From Dryocola boscaweniae (lineage in GTDB: Bacteria; Pseudomonadota; Gammaproteobacteria; Enterobacterales; Enterobacteriaceae), in contig NZ_JALHAP010000081.1 in assembly GCF_025215095.1 (NCBI RefSeq), positions 124,001-188,000 of the forward strand: a DNA stretch of 64,000 nt, written 5' to 3'. The position numbers were made by a program, and so were the translations under genes. The notes beneath the pieces are model-generated. The model saw only the letters and a list, made by a program, of their open reading frames with translations, had not been told where the DNA came from and did no database searches. Below are positions 1 through 10,112 of the stretch, piece by piece. Numbering within the stretch: the stretch's first letter is position 1; the number at the start of each line of letters is the position of its first letter.

Positions 1-2737
1 AGGTGAAACGGTGACCGCCGCTCGCGCTAAACTTGCTGAGCAGCAAAAACAGCTTTCCGATCCCGCTTTTAAAGCCCGTGCGCAGGGGCTGGCGAATGTC
101 GAAACCGGCCGCGGAGGAAAAGCCGTTGCGCAATTACAGGAGGCGCTGGCCTCCGGGCATAACGACAGCGAGGCCGTAGGCGCATTAGGCCAGGCTTATT
201 CACAGCAGGGAAACCGCGCCCGTGCCGTGCAGCAGCTTGAAAAGGCGATCCGCATGGATCCCAACAGCGATAACCGCAGCAAATGGGACAGCCTGCTGCA
301 AACTAACCGCTACTGGCTGCTTATTGCGCAGGGCGACGAGCAGCTCAAAGCCAATAATCTCGCGGGCGCGCAGCTTAAATATCAGCAGGCCAGGCGCGTA
401 GATAATACCGACAGCTACGCGGTGATCGGGCTTGGAGACGTGGCCGTTGCGCGTAAAGACGATGTCGCCGCCGAGCGCTTTTATCAGCAGGCGTTACGTA
501 TGGATCGCGGCAACAGCAACGCGGTGCGAGGGCTTGCGAATGTCTACCGCCGTCAGTCTACCGAACGGGCAACGGCGTTTATCCACAGCCTTTCCGCCAG
601 CCAGCGGCGCAGCATAGACGATATCGAACGCAGCCTTGAGGGCGACCGTCTGGAGCAGGAAGCTGCCGCCCTTGAAAGTCAGGGGCAATGGGGGCGAGCC
701 GCGGAAGTTCAGCGTCGGCGTTTGCAGCTCGACCCGGAAAGCGTATGGATAACATATCGTCTGGGCAAAGATTTATATGCCGCCGGCAAGCACAGCGAGG
801 CGGACGTGTTAATGCGCGGGCTTGCAAAACGCCGCCCCGCAGATCCGGAGCAGGTTTACGCCAACGGGCTGTATCTGTCGGGGAATAATCAGGCTGACGC
901 GGCGCTGGCCCATTTAAATACGCTGCCGCGCGGCCAGTGGAACGACAATATCAACGAGCTGGCCGAGCGCCTGCAAAACAATCGCGTGCTGGAAACGGCT
1001 AACCGCCTGCGTGACGGCGGCAAAGAAGCCGAGGCTATTGCGCTCCTTAAACAGCAGCCTCGGTCCGATCGTATCGATCTGACGCTTGCCGACTGGGCGA
1101 CGCAGCGCGACGACCACCGTGCTGCCGTGGCGCAATACCAGCAGGTTCTCCAGCGCGACCCGAAAAACGCCGACGCGCGGCTTGGGCTTGCGGAAGAGTA
1201 CGTGGCGCAGGGCGATAAAACGCAGGCTCGCGAGCAGCTAACCCGCATGCAGCAGGCTCCGGCCAGCGGGCAGGCGTCGATGAATACCGAACGCCGTATC
1301 GCCAACATTCAGAGCGCCCTTGGGGATAAAAGCCAGGCTGAAAAAACCTTCTCCCGTATTATTCCCGCCGCGAAAATTCAGCCGCCATCGATGGAAAGCG
1401 CGCAGGCGCTACGCGATGCCGCTCGTTTTCAGGCTGAAAACCATCAGCCGCAGCAGGCGCTGGAAACCTATAGCGACGCGATGGTTTCTTCTGGCGTGGC
1501 GGGTAAACGGCCAGCGGATAACGACACGTTTACGCGCCTGACGCGCAACGATGCGAAAGACGACTGGCTTAAGCGCGGCGTGCGCAGCGATGCGGCCGAT
1601 CTTTATCGCCAGCAGGATGTAAACGTCACGCTCGATCATGATTACTGGGGGGCGAGCGGTACGCCGGGGTATTCAGATTTACAGGCGCACACCACGATGC
1701 TTCAGGTGGATGCGCCGCTCAGCGACGGCCGGATGTGGTTCCGTACCGATATAGTGAACATGGACGCCGGGACGTTTAATAACAGCGGCGACGGCGGCTA
1801 TAACGAACGCTGGGGGACCTGCGCGGAAAACGCCTGTTCCGGCAGCAATCAGCAACGGGCAAACGGTGCGAGCCTGGCCGTCGGCTGGAAGAATACAACC
1901 TGGAATGCGGATATCGGCACCACGCCGCTTGGTTTTGACGTGGTAGACGTGGTCGGCGGTGTGAGTTATAGCAACGATCTCGGCCCGCTGGGTTATACGC
2001 TGAATGCCCACCGCCGCCCGATTTCCAGCTCGATGCTTTCGTTTGCAGGCCAGCGCGATCCAAATACCAACACGGTTTGGGGCGGCGTGCGCGCCACGGG
2101 AATTGGGGTCAGCACCAGCTATGATAAAGGCGAAGCAAACGGCGTCTGGGCAAGCCTGAGCGGCGATACGCTCACCGGGAAAAACGTGGAAGATAACTGG
2201 CGAGTGCGTTTTATGACCGGTTATTACTACAAGCTGATTAACGAAAACAACCGCCGCCTGACCGTCGGCCTGACCAATATGCTCTGGCACTACGATAAAG
2301 ACCTGAGCGACTATTTCCTTGGCCAGGGCGGCTATTACAGCCCGCAGCAGTACGTTTCGTTTGCAATCCCGATTATCTGGCGTCAGCGTACCGAAAACTG
2401 GTCCTGGGAGCTCGGCGGTTCAGGCTCCTGGTCGCATTCAAAATCTAACGCCGGAAAGCGCTATCCGGTTTCAGGCCTGGTGCCGGCTACGCTGGATTAT
2501 CCTGACCGTAACGATACTTTCGGCGGCAGCAGCAGTAATGGATTTGGTTACACCGCCCGTGCGCTGGTTGAACGCCGCCTTGATTCCCACTGGTCGATTG
2601 GCGCCGGAATAGATATTCAGGAGGCGAAAGATTATACGCCAAGCCACGCGCTGATATTCGTGCGCTACTCGCAGGCGGGCTGGCAGGGAGATATGAATAT
2701 GCCTCCGCAGCCTCTTGTGCCGTACGCTGATTTCTAA
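1..2737 (+). CDS. bcsC: Cellulose synthase export subunit BcsC (3' part; 5' end outside window)
   Basis: Outer-membrane exporter of bacterial cellulose: periplasmic TPR repeats guide the glucan from the BcsAB synthase to a C-terminal beta-barrel. The reading frame is open to the window edge, so the GTG at 11 is not the start; about 911 residues are visible against roughly 1,150 in E. coli, so about 240 N-terminal residues are missing. TPR-like helical repeats with alternating Ala/Tyr/Gly/Leu positions fill the first ~480 visible residues. A BCSC_C barrel region follows, rich in alternating aromatic and polar residues (for example YWGASGTPGYSDL), ending in a hydrophobic/aromatic tail (VPYADF). 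It lies directly upstream of pdeK, as in E. coli, and would be the last bcs gene of the operon. No oddities are seen. Confidence 0.95.
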   Translation, partial: GETVTAARAKLAEQQKQLSDPAFKARAQGLANVETGRGGKAVAQLQEALASGHNDSEAVGALGQAYSQQGNRARAVQQLEKAIRMDPNSDNRSKWDSLLQTNRYWLLIAQGDEQLKANNLAGAQLKYQQARRVDNTDSYAVIGLGDVAVARKDDVAAERFYQQALRMDRGNSNAVRGLANVYRRQSTERATAFIHSLSASQRRSIDDIERSLEGDRLEQEAAALESQGQWGRAAEVQRRRLQLDPESVWITYRLGKDLYAAGKHSEADVLMRGLAKRRPADPEQVYANGLYLSGNNQADAALAHLNTLPRGQWNDNINELAERLQNNRVLETANRLRDGGKEAEAIALLKQQPRSDRIDLTLADWATQRDDHRAAVAQYQQVLQRDPKNADARLGLAEEYVAQGDKTQAREQLTRMQQAPASGQASMNTERRIANIQSALGDKSQAEKTFSRIIPAAKIQPPSMESAQALRDAARFQAENHQPQQALETYSDAMVSSGVAGKRPADNDTFTRLTRNDAKDDWLKRGVRSDAADLYRQQDVNVTLDHDYWGASGTPGYSDLQAHTTMLQVDAPLSDGRMWFRTDIVNMDAGTFNNSGDGGYNERWGTCAENACSGSNQQRANGASLAVGWKNTTWNADIGTTPLGFDVVDVVGGVSYSNDLGPLGYTLNAHRRPISSSMLSFAGQRDPNTNTVWGGVRATGIGVSTSYDKGEANGVWASLSGDTLTGKNVEDNWRVRFMTGYYYKLINENNRRLTVGLTNMLWHYDKDLSDYFLGQGGYYSPQQYVSFAIPIIWRQRTENWSWELGGSGSWSHSKSNAGKRYPVSGLVPATLDYPDRNDTFGGSSSNGFGYTARALVERRLDSHWSIGAGIDIQEAKDYTPSHALIFVRYSQAGWQGDMNMPPQPLVPYADF

Positions 2738-2887
2738 ACGTCTGCGGGAGAGAGGCGGAATAAGGGTTTTTAGCGCTAAAGCAGGAAACAGATTTTCCTT
2801 ATTCTCCCCGCCCACTGCCTTAAACTATCAACAATGCAGTATACTCAGCCCGCATAACAGGCGGGCCAGAAACAGCGGAGAGTAAGC

Positions 2888-4882
2888 TTGCGAGTCAGTC
2901 GTTCCTTAACGATTAAACAAATGGCGATGGTGTCAGCCGTTGCCGTGGTGTTTATTTTCATTTTTATCGTCGTGCAGCTTTTTCACTTTGTGCAGCAAAG
3001 CCGCTATGACACCGCAAGCCAGATGGAAAAAATTGCCCATTCGGTGCGTCTGCCCCTGTCCGAAGCCGTCTTAAAAGCCGATATTCCTCAAGCGGAAGCT
3101 ATTCTCTCGCAAATTCAACCTTCCGGCATCATCAGCCGGGCGGATGTCGTACTGCCTAACCAGTTCCAGGCCCTGCGTAAAAGCTTTGCGCCGGAGCGCC
3201 CGATTCCGGTCTGGATCGCGCGCCTGTTTGAGCTGCCGGTGCAAATTTCCCTGCCGCTGTATTCGTTAGAACGCCCGGCGAACCCGCAGCCGCTGGCTTA
3301 TCTGGTGCTGCAGGCGGATTCCTGGCGGATGTACAAATTTATTATCAGCACCATTTCCACGCTGCTGACCACTTATCTGCTGCTGGCGCTGATTTTATCC
3401 GTGGCAATAAGCTGGTCGATTAACCGTTTAATTATCCATCCGCTGCGTAGAATCGCTCGCGAGCTGGATGATCTTAGCCCGCAGGACGCGGCAGGCCATC
3501 AGCTTAAGCTGCCGCCGCTGCATCACGATGATGAAATCGGCATGATGGTGCGCAGCTACAACCGTAATCAGCAGATGGCGCTGCGTCTGCACCAGGACAT
3601 GTGCGCGATGAGCACCCGTCACGCGGTGACGGATCTGCCAAACAAAGCCCTGCTGCTGGCGCTGCTTGAACAAGTGGTGGTGAATGAGAAAAACAGCGCG
3701 CTGATGATAGTTGCCAGCGAAACGCTCAACGACACCGCCGGCGTGCTCAACGAAGAGCAACGCGAAACGCTGCTGTTGACTATGGTAGGCAAAATCAAAA
3801 GCGTGCTGCCGCCGCGAATGGTGCTGGCGCAGCTTAGCGGCAACGACTTCGGGATTATCGCCCACGGCACAAAAGATTCCTGGCAGGCTATGGCGCTGGC
3901 TCAGCAGATTATGGCGGCGCTTAATGAAAAATTGCCGATTAACGGGTTACAGCTTAAGCCGACCGCGAGCATTGGTATCGCGATGTATCACGGCGGGCTA
4001 ACGGCAGAACAGCTTTATCGTCGCGCGGTTTCCGCTGCGTTTTCCGCACGTCGTCACGGCAAAAATCAGATTCATTTCTTTGATCCGGAACAAATGGAAA
4101 ACGCGCAACGTCGCCTGACGGAAGAACACGACATCCTGCATGCGCTTGAACAGCAGCAGTTGGCTATCTGGCTGCAGCCGCAGGTGAATATGCGCAACGG
4201 CGAAACGGTGAGCGCGGAAGTGCTGTTGCGTATGCAGCAGCCCGACGGCTCCTGGGCTTTGCCGGACGGGTTGATTGAGCGTATCGAAGCCTGCGGGCTG
4301 ATGATAACGATTGGCACCTGGATCCTCGAAGAATCCTGCCGCACGCTTTCCGCGTGGCAAAAGCGGGGAATCGCCATGCCGCTCTCAGTTAATCTTTCGG
4401 CGCTGCAACTGCTGCATGAGGCGATGGTGCCTTCGCTGCTGGAAATGCTCACGCGCTATCGCATTCAGCCCGGCTCGCTGATTCTGGAGATTACGGAAAG
4501 CCGCCGTATCGACGATCCGGATGCGGCGGTGAAAATTCTCCGCCCGCTTCGTAAAGCGGGTGTGAGAATTGCGCTGGACGATTTTGGCATGGGCTATGCC
4601 AGCCTGCGCCATCTGCATCATATGAAGGCCTTACCGATAGACGCGCTGAAAATCGACAAAAGTTTTGTTGATGGCCTGCCGGAAGACGGTGCGATGGTCA
4701 GCGTGATTGTCGCAATGGCTAAGACTCTGGGCCTGAAACTGGTTGCTGAAGGGGTGGAGAAAGCCGCTCAGCGCGACTGGCTGCTGGCTGAAGATGTATT
4801 GATAGCGCAAGGCTATCTTTTCTCTAAGGCGCTGACCTTAGAAGAGTTTGAAGCTCGCTATCTTTCTGCGCCGATTGAGTAG
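2888..4882 (+). CDS. pdeK: c-di-GMP phosphodiesterase PdeK (YhjK/HmsP-like), TTG start
   Basis: Inner-membrane protein with two transmembrane segments (about residues 13–35 and 155–180) enclosing a periplasmic sensor region, then HAMP, GGDEF-like and EAL domains; it hydrolyses c-di-GMP. The GGDEF motif is degenerate (SGNDF), so no cyclase activity is expected. The EAL domain keeps the expected signature elements: [40 protein letters not shown] and QGYLF. The start is TTG, preceded by GGAG; the N-terminus [14 protein letters not shown] matches E. coli YhjK. The gene follows bcsC, which places a phosphodiesterase next to the c-di-GMP-activated cellulose machinery. 664 aa, close to the E. coli length. 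Confidence 0.95.
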   Translation: MRVSRSLTIKQMAMVSAVAVVFIFIFIVVQLFHFVQQSRYDTASQMEKIAHSVRLPLSEAVLKADIPQAEAILSQIQPSGIISRADVVLPNQFQALRKSFAPERPIPVWIARLFELPVQISLPLYSLERPANPQPLAYLVLQADSWRMYKFIISTISTLLTTYLLLALILSVAISWSINRLIIHPLRRIARELDDLSPQDAAGHQLKLPPLHHDDEIGMMVRSYNRNQQMALRLHQDMCAMSTRHAVTDLPNKALLLALLEQVVVNEKNSALMIVASETLNDTAGVLNEEQRETLLLTMVGKIKSVLPPRMVLAQLSGNDFGIIAHGTKDSWQAMALAQQIMAALNEKLPINGLQLKPTASIGIAMYHGGLTAEQLYRRAVSAAFSARRHGKNQIHFFDPEQMENAQRRLTEEHDILHALEQQQLAIWLQPQVNMRNGETVSAEVLLRMQQPDGSWALPDGLIERIEACGLMITIGTWILEESCRTLSAWQKRGIAMPLSVNLSALQLLHEAMVPSLLEMLTRYRIQPGSLILEITESRRIDDPDAAVKILRPLRKAGVRIALDDFGMGYASLRHLHHMKALPIDALKIDKSFVDGLPEDGAMVSVIVAMAKTLGLKLVAEGVEKAAQRDWLLAEDVLIAQGYLFSKALTLEEFEARYLSAPIE

Positions 4883-5034
4883 CGCCCTTGTTGCAAATGT
4901 TATTGAGCTGATGCGAGTCAACTCTGAATTTAACAATTTTGTTTACAAATTAGCGCTGTATCACGTCCCCTCTTTTTCATGGGTGTTATTTTTGCAGCCG
5001 CAGGCCGTAAGGCTTACCCGTTATAGGGTATTAA

Positions 5035-6360
<1,326 letters not shown>

Positions 6361-6372
6361 TCCCCCCAATTG

Positions 6373-6399
6373 CCCGCAGCGACTTGCCCTCGCTGCGGG
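6373..6399 (+). terminator. GC-rich hairpin after dctA
   Basis: Perfect 10-bp inverted repeat CCCGCAGCGA/TCGCTGCGGG with a 7-nt loop, 12 nt after the dctA stop. There is no T-run directly behind it, so it may stabilise the mRNA 3' end rather than terminate on its own. Confidence 0.55.
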
Positions 6400-6504
6400 T
6401 GGCTGCGCATAATTACCCCCAATTACAGTAGCGCTTGGCTATTTTTTTATTTTTACGTGACGTTTTCGCGCAAATGCGGTCAAACGGAATGGTGAAACGT
6501 CACC

Positions 6505-6550
6505 AACGTCGGCTTTTTCAGGTAATCCTGCGCCGACGTTATACTTTTTA
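6505..6550 (+). terminator. Nested inverted repeat with short T-run upstream of yhjJ
   Basis: AACGTCGGC (6505–6513) pairs with GCCGACGTT (6532–6540). A second small repeat, CAGG-taat-CCTG, is nested inside the loop, and the sequence ATACTTTTTAACC follows. The element lies just ahead of the yhjJ start (6577). It could be the real dctA terminator or a leader structure for yhjJ. Confidence 0.45.
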
Positions 6551-6576
6551 ACCAGGAATGTTTCTCAGGGGTTCAC

Positions 6577-8061
6577 ATGCAGGGCACCAAAATTCGACTC
6601 TTAGCTGGCGGATTGCTGTTGGTCGCCGCCGCCAGTAACGTGCAGGCAGAAACGCTACAGCCCGACCCGGCCTGGCAACAGGGCCAGCTTGCAAATGGTT
6701 TTCAGTGGCAGGTTCTTGCTACTCCGCAGCGCCCCAGCGATCGTGTAGAAATCCGTCTGTTGGTGAATACCGGCTCCTTAACTGAGAGTACCCAACAAAG
6801 CGGCTACAGCCACTTTTTGCCACGCCTGGCGCTGACTCAACATGGCAGTCTGCAACCTTTGCAGGCCCGTTCGTTATGGCAGCAGAGCGTGGACCCAACG
6901 CGTCCCCTGCCGCCGGTTATCGTCTCTTATGACTTCACGCTGTTTAATCTCAGCCTGCCGAACAACCGCAATGATTTGCTTAAAGAAGCGCTGACCTTCC
7001 TTGCGGACAGCAGCGGAAATATGGCGGTGACGCCTGAAACCGTGAATACCGCTTTGCAAACTCAGGATATGGTCGCGACCTGGCCGATGGACACCCAGGA
7101 TAGCTGGTGGCGCTACCGCCTGAAAGGCTCCACGCTGTTGGGCCACGATCCTGCTGAAAATTTAAAACAGCCGGTCGATGCCGGGCAGCTCAATGCGTTC
7201 TATAAAAAATGGTACACCCCGGATGCCATGACCCTCATCGTGGTCGGGAACGTGGACAGCCGCAGCGTTGCTGAGCAGATCAATAAAACCTTTGGCGAGC
7301 TGAAAGGCAAACGCGAAACGCCGGTCCCGGTGCCAACGCTCTCTCCGCTTAAGCTTGAGCCGGTCAGCCTGATGACCGACAGTGTGCGTCACGATCGCCT
7401 GTCGCTGATGTGGGACAACCCATGGCAGCCGATTCGTGATTCCGCAACCCTGCAGCGCTACTGGCGTGCAGACCTTGCCCGTGAGGCGCTGTTCTGGCAC
7501 GTGCAGCAGAATCTCAGTAAAGGGAATGCGAAAGACCTTAACCTGAGTTTTGACTGTCGGGTGCTCTACCAGCGTGCGCAATGCGGCATTAATCTGGAAA
7601 CGCCTAACGATAAGCTCAATGGAAACCTGGCGACCGTAGGACGCGAACTGGTGCATGTGCGGGATAAAGGGCTGTCACAGGAAGAGTTTGACGCGCTGAT
7701 TGCACAAAAGAGCATGGAGCTGACAAAACTGTTCGCCACCTATGCCCGCACCGACACCGACGTGCTGATTAGCCAGCGCATGCGTTCGTTGCAAAACCAG
7801 GTCGTGGATATCGCGCCGGAACAGTATCAGAAGCTGCGTCAGAGCTTCCTGAATAGCCTGACGCTGACGATGCTTAATCAGGATTTGCGCCAGCAGCTAT
7901 CGCAGGATATGACGCTGGTGCTGCTGCAGCCGAAAGGCGAGGCGGAGTTCAATATGAAAGAGCTTCAGGCGACGTGGGCGAAAGTTATGACGCCTGCTCA
8001 GGCACAGCCGCTGACGGATAATCCTAAGCAGGATGTGTCGGATATTCCGCCTGCTCAGTGA
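6577..8061 (+). CDS. yhjJ: YhjJ, M16-family protein lacking the zinc-peptidase motif
   Basis: Probable periplasmic protein of the M16 (pitrilysin/insulinase) fold with a clear signal peptide (cleavage near VQA/ETLQ, residue ~24). The HxxEH zinc motif expected in the N-terminal M16 domain is absent: the corresponding place reads SGYSHFLPRLAL, and no other HxxEH occurs, so it is probably catalytically inactive, as in E. coli YhjJ. The second M16 domain spans roughly residues 190–370. 494 aa versus about 498 in E. coli. The function is not known. It lies between dctA and the convergent kdgK. Confidence 0.92.
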   Translation: MQGTKIRLLAGGLLLVAAASNVQAETLQPDPAWQQGQLANGFQWQVLATPQRPSDRVEIRLLVNTGSLTESTQQSGYSHFLPRLALTQHGSLQPLQARSLWQQSVDPTRPLPPVIVSYDFTLFNLSLPNNRNDLLKEALTFLADSSGNMAVTPETVNTALQTQDMVATWPMDTQDSWWRYRLKGSTLLGHDPAENLKQPVDAGQLNAFYKKWYTPDAMTLIVVGNVDSRSVAEQINKTFGELKGKRETPVPVPTLSPLKLEPVSLMTDSVRHDRLSLMWDNPWQPIRDSATLQRYWRADLAREALFWHVQQNLSKGNAKDLNLSFDCRVLYQRAQCGINLETPNDKLNGNLATVGRELVHVRDKGLSQEEFDALIAQKSMELTKLFATYARTDTDVLISQRMRSLQNQVVDIAPEQYQKLRQSFLNSLTLTMLNQDLRQQLSQDMTLVLLQPKGEAEFNMKELQATWAKVMTPAQAQPLTDNPKQDVSDIPPAQ

Positions 8062-8074
8062 TATGTTGGCTATA

Positions 8075-8097
8075 CCCTCTCCCCGGTGGGGAGAGGG
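8075..8097. repeat. Perfect palindromic hairpin between convergent yhjJ and kdgK
   Basis: CCCTCTCCCC-GGT-GGGGAGAGGG, a 10-bp perfect stem with a 3-nt loop, located between two convergent stops. A sister element with the same CCTCTCCC core occurs at 13827–13853, suggesting a dispersed intergenic hairpin family. It may act on both transcripts, but neither side has a good T-run. Confidence 0.65.
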
Positions 8098-8107
8098 ATA
8101 GTAAACC

Positions 8108-9040
8108 TTAATCCGGCATCGCTTCCTTAGGAATAATAGCCCCACGGTACTGAATCACAGTGCTCGCCGTTAAGTGCCCGCGTTTTGCTGCAGCTTCTGC
8201 GCTGCCGCCAGTCAGACGTACGGCCAGATACCCGGCGCTGAATGAATCCCCGGCCGCGGTTGTATCAATCACCTTTTCTTTCGGTAATTTCACCGCTGGC
8301 ACTTCAAGCCAGGTTTCGCCAGCAATGGCGACCAGGCAAGATTCTGCGCCGCGTTTAATGACGACTTCGCTCACGCCTGCTGCCTGAGTACGTTGAATCA
8401 CCTCTTCTACCGGCTTTTTGCCCCACAGCAGGTCTTCGTCATCCAGCGTCAGGAAGGCGATATCCGTGCAGTTCAGCATCTGCTGATAAACCTTTTGCGT
8501 CTCTTCTTTGCTCGTCCACAGACGAGGGCGATAGTTATTGTCGAAAATCACCTTGCAGCCGTTAGCGCGCGCTTTGCTTAACAGCGCCATTAATTTTTCA
8601 CGGCTGGCCGGATTAAGGATGGCAAGGCTGATGCCGCTCAGATAGAGATAGTCGAACTTTGCCAGCTCCCCGCAGATCGCATCGGCCTGCTCGCTTTCCA
8701 GCCAAAAGCGGGCCGCCGCTTCGTTACGCCAGTAATAGAAAGTACGTTCGCCGCAGGCGTCCGTTTCGATGTAATACAGGCCAGGCAGACGGTGTTCAAG
8801 GCGTTGTGTAAGCGAGGTCTGGACGTTTTCTTCGTGCCACGCATCCAGCATCTGCTGGCTGAAGTTATCTTCGCCAAGCGCGGTAACGTAGTGCACTTCG
8901 AGGTCGCCTGCTTCAACCTGACGAGCAATATAGACAGACGTATTAAGGGTGTCGCCACCAAAGCCACGGCTGACTTCCGCACCTTTTTGCGACAGTTCAA
9001 TCATACATTCGCCGATAACGGCAATTTTCCGGGTTGGCAT
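8108..9040 (-). CDS. kdgK: 2-dehydro-3-deoxygluconokinase KdgK
   Basis: Cytoplasmic PfkB-family sugar kinase that phosphorylates 2-keto-3-deoxygluconate to KDPG in hexuronate/pectin degradation, feeding the Entner–Doudoroff aldolase. The N-terminal signature GFGGDTLNTSVY and the C-terminal PfkB signature DTTAAGDSFSAGYLA with the catalytic Asp are present. I place the start at 9040 (MPTRKIAVIGECMIEL), which matches the E. coli N-terminus and gives 310 aa; the open frame runs about 33 codons further upstream, but that part has no family similarity and would overlap the operator. A KdgR-type operator lies about 70 nt upstream. Confidence 0.94.
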   Translation of the reverse strand: MPTRKIAVIGECMIELSQKGAEVSRGFGGDTLNTSVYIARQVEAGDLEVHYVTALGEDNFSQQMLDAWHEENVQTSLTQRLEHRLPGLYYIETDACGERTFYYWRNEAAARFWLESEQADAICGELAKFDYLYLSGISLAILNPASREKLMALLSKARANGCKVIFDNNYRPRLWTSKEETQKVYQQMLNCTDIAFLTLDDEDLLWGKKPVEEVIQRTQAAGVSEVVIKRGAESCLVAIAGETWLEVPAVKLPKEKVIDTTAAGDSFSAGYLAVRLTGGSAEAAAKRGHLTASTVIQYRGAIIPKEAMPD

Positions 9041-9106
9041 AAGTCGAGAACCTGAATAAGTGAAATTGGCAATATTGTGAGCCGCAGCTAAAAACGAGTC
9101 AAACAT

Positions 9107-9125
9107 TTTAAAACGATGTTTCGGA
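9107..9125 (-). promoter_or_regulatory. KdgR-type operator upstream of kdgK
   Basis: The core TAAAACGATGTTTCG (9109–9123) matches the recalled KdgR consensus TGAAACRWWGTTTCA at 13 of 15 positions and is palindromic. Its position ahead of kdgK, a known KdgR target in enterobacteria, supports repression by KdgR that is relieved by KDG. Confidence 0.75.
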
Positions 9126-9199
9126 AAACTTTGAGCCATGCCAGCTTATTGATGGCGCGATGGAAATTTGTGAAGACGGCTTTGCGCTAATGATGAACA

Positions 9200-9226
9200 T
9201 AAAGTTATCAATCGCAACGCCGATAA
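9200..9226 (+). promoter_or_regulatory. Sigma-28 (FliA) promoter of pdeH
   Basis: TAAAGTTA (9200–9207), an 11-nt spacer, then GCCGATAA (9219–9226). This is almost the full FliA consensus TAAAGTTT-N11-GCCGATAA with one mismatch. It lies 47 nt upstream of the pdeH start. E. coli yhjH is a flagellar class III gene, so the motif and context agree. Confidence 0.92.
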
Positions 9227-9273
9227 CCTCTCGACGGGCCATCTGAGTTATCAAGTCAAACAGGACGTGCAAG

Positions 9274-10047
9274 ATGAAGTTGAAGCAGATTACTCACCGG
9301 CTTAATACGGCTGAAGCGAGTGTCGAAAGTTTGCAGGAAAGACGGTTTTGGTCGCAGTGCCAGCGGCAATATACTTTTCAGCCGATTTATAAAATCGACG
9401 GGACGTTAATGGCGGTTGAGCTACTGACGATAGTGACGCATCCGGGCGAGGAAGATGTACGCATTCCTCCGGATCGCTATTTTGCTTCTATTTCGACCCG
9501 CAATCGTCTGATGGTGATTGAAGAACAACTGCGTCTGCTGGAAACATGGCAATCAACCTTCCTTGGGTACGGCATTCTCGCCTCGGTAAATGTGGACGGT
9601 CCGGCGCTGATGGCGATGAAGCATCACCAGCCGATCCTGGCGCTTATCGACAAGCTCCCCTGGGTGCGTTTCGAACTGGTGGAACACATCACTCAACCTC
9701 AGGCTGCGACGCTTGCGCGTATGCAAGAGTTCGGCCCGCTCTGGCTTGATGACTTTGGCACAGGGATGGCGAACTTCTCGGCGCTTAGCGAAGTGCGTTA
9801 TGACTACATCAAAGTCGCGCGCGACCTGTTTGTCATGCTGCGTAAAAGCGAAGAAGGCCGCACATTGTTTACCGGATTGCTCCAGTTGATGAACCGCTAC
9901 TGCAAAGGCGTTATTGTCGAAGGAATTGAAACGCTTGATGAATGGCGTGATGTTCAGAATTCTCCGGCTTTTGCTGCGCAAGGCTACTATCTTTCTCGCC
10001 CTGTCCCGTTTGAGGAGCTGGAAAATGTACTGATTCGTCTTCCCTGA
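9274..10047 (+). CDS. pdeH: c-di-GMP phosphodiesterase PdeH (YhjH)
   Basis: Stand-alone cytoplasmic EAL-domain enzyme (257 aa) that keeps c-di-GMP low in motile cells so that the YcgR brake stays off and cellulose/curli synthesis is restrained. The EAL motif is ELL at about residue 49; the rest of the active site is visible as NVDG, FELVEH, LDDFGTGMANFS, DYIKVARDLF, VEGIE and AAQGYYLS. No membrane segment or GGDEF domain. It is transcribed alone from a strong FliA-type promoter. E. coli YhjH aligns along the whole length. Confidence 0.96.
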   Translation: MKLKQITHRLNTAEASVESLQERRFWSQCQRQYTFQPIYKIDGTLMAVELLTIVTHPGEEDVRIPPDRYFASISTRNRLMVIEEQLRLLETWQSTFLGYGILASVNVDGPALMAMKHHQPILALIDKLPWVRFELVEHITQPQAATLARMQEFGPLWLDDFGTGMANFSALSEVRYDYIKVARDLFVMLRKSEEGRTLFTGLLQLMNRYCKGVIVEGIETLDEWRDVQNSPAFAAQGYYLSRPVPFEELENVLIRLP

Positions 10048-10112
10048 TGCCGTTTTGGCTACCCTAAACTATCTTTAGTTAATGGTAAGCCACGGTAGGT
10101 AGGTGAAAAGAT

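Noticed and set aside
4900..4990. CRP-like site upstream of dctA (TGCGAGTCAACTCTGA)
   Set aside because: Too many mismatches to the CRP consensus to support a site.
9041..9139. N-terminal 33-codon extension of kdgK
   Set aside because: No similarity to the family, covers the KdgR operator, and the shorter start matches the known N-terminus.
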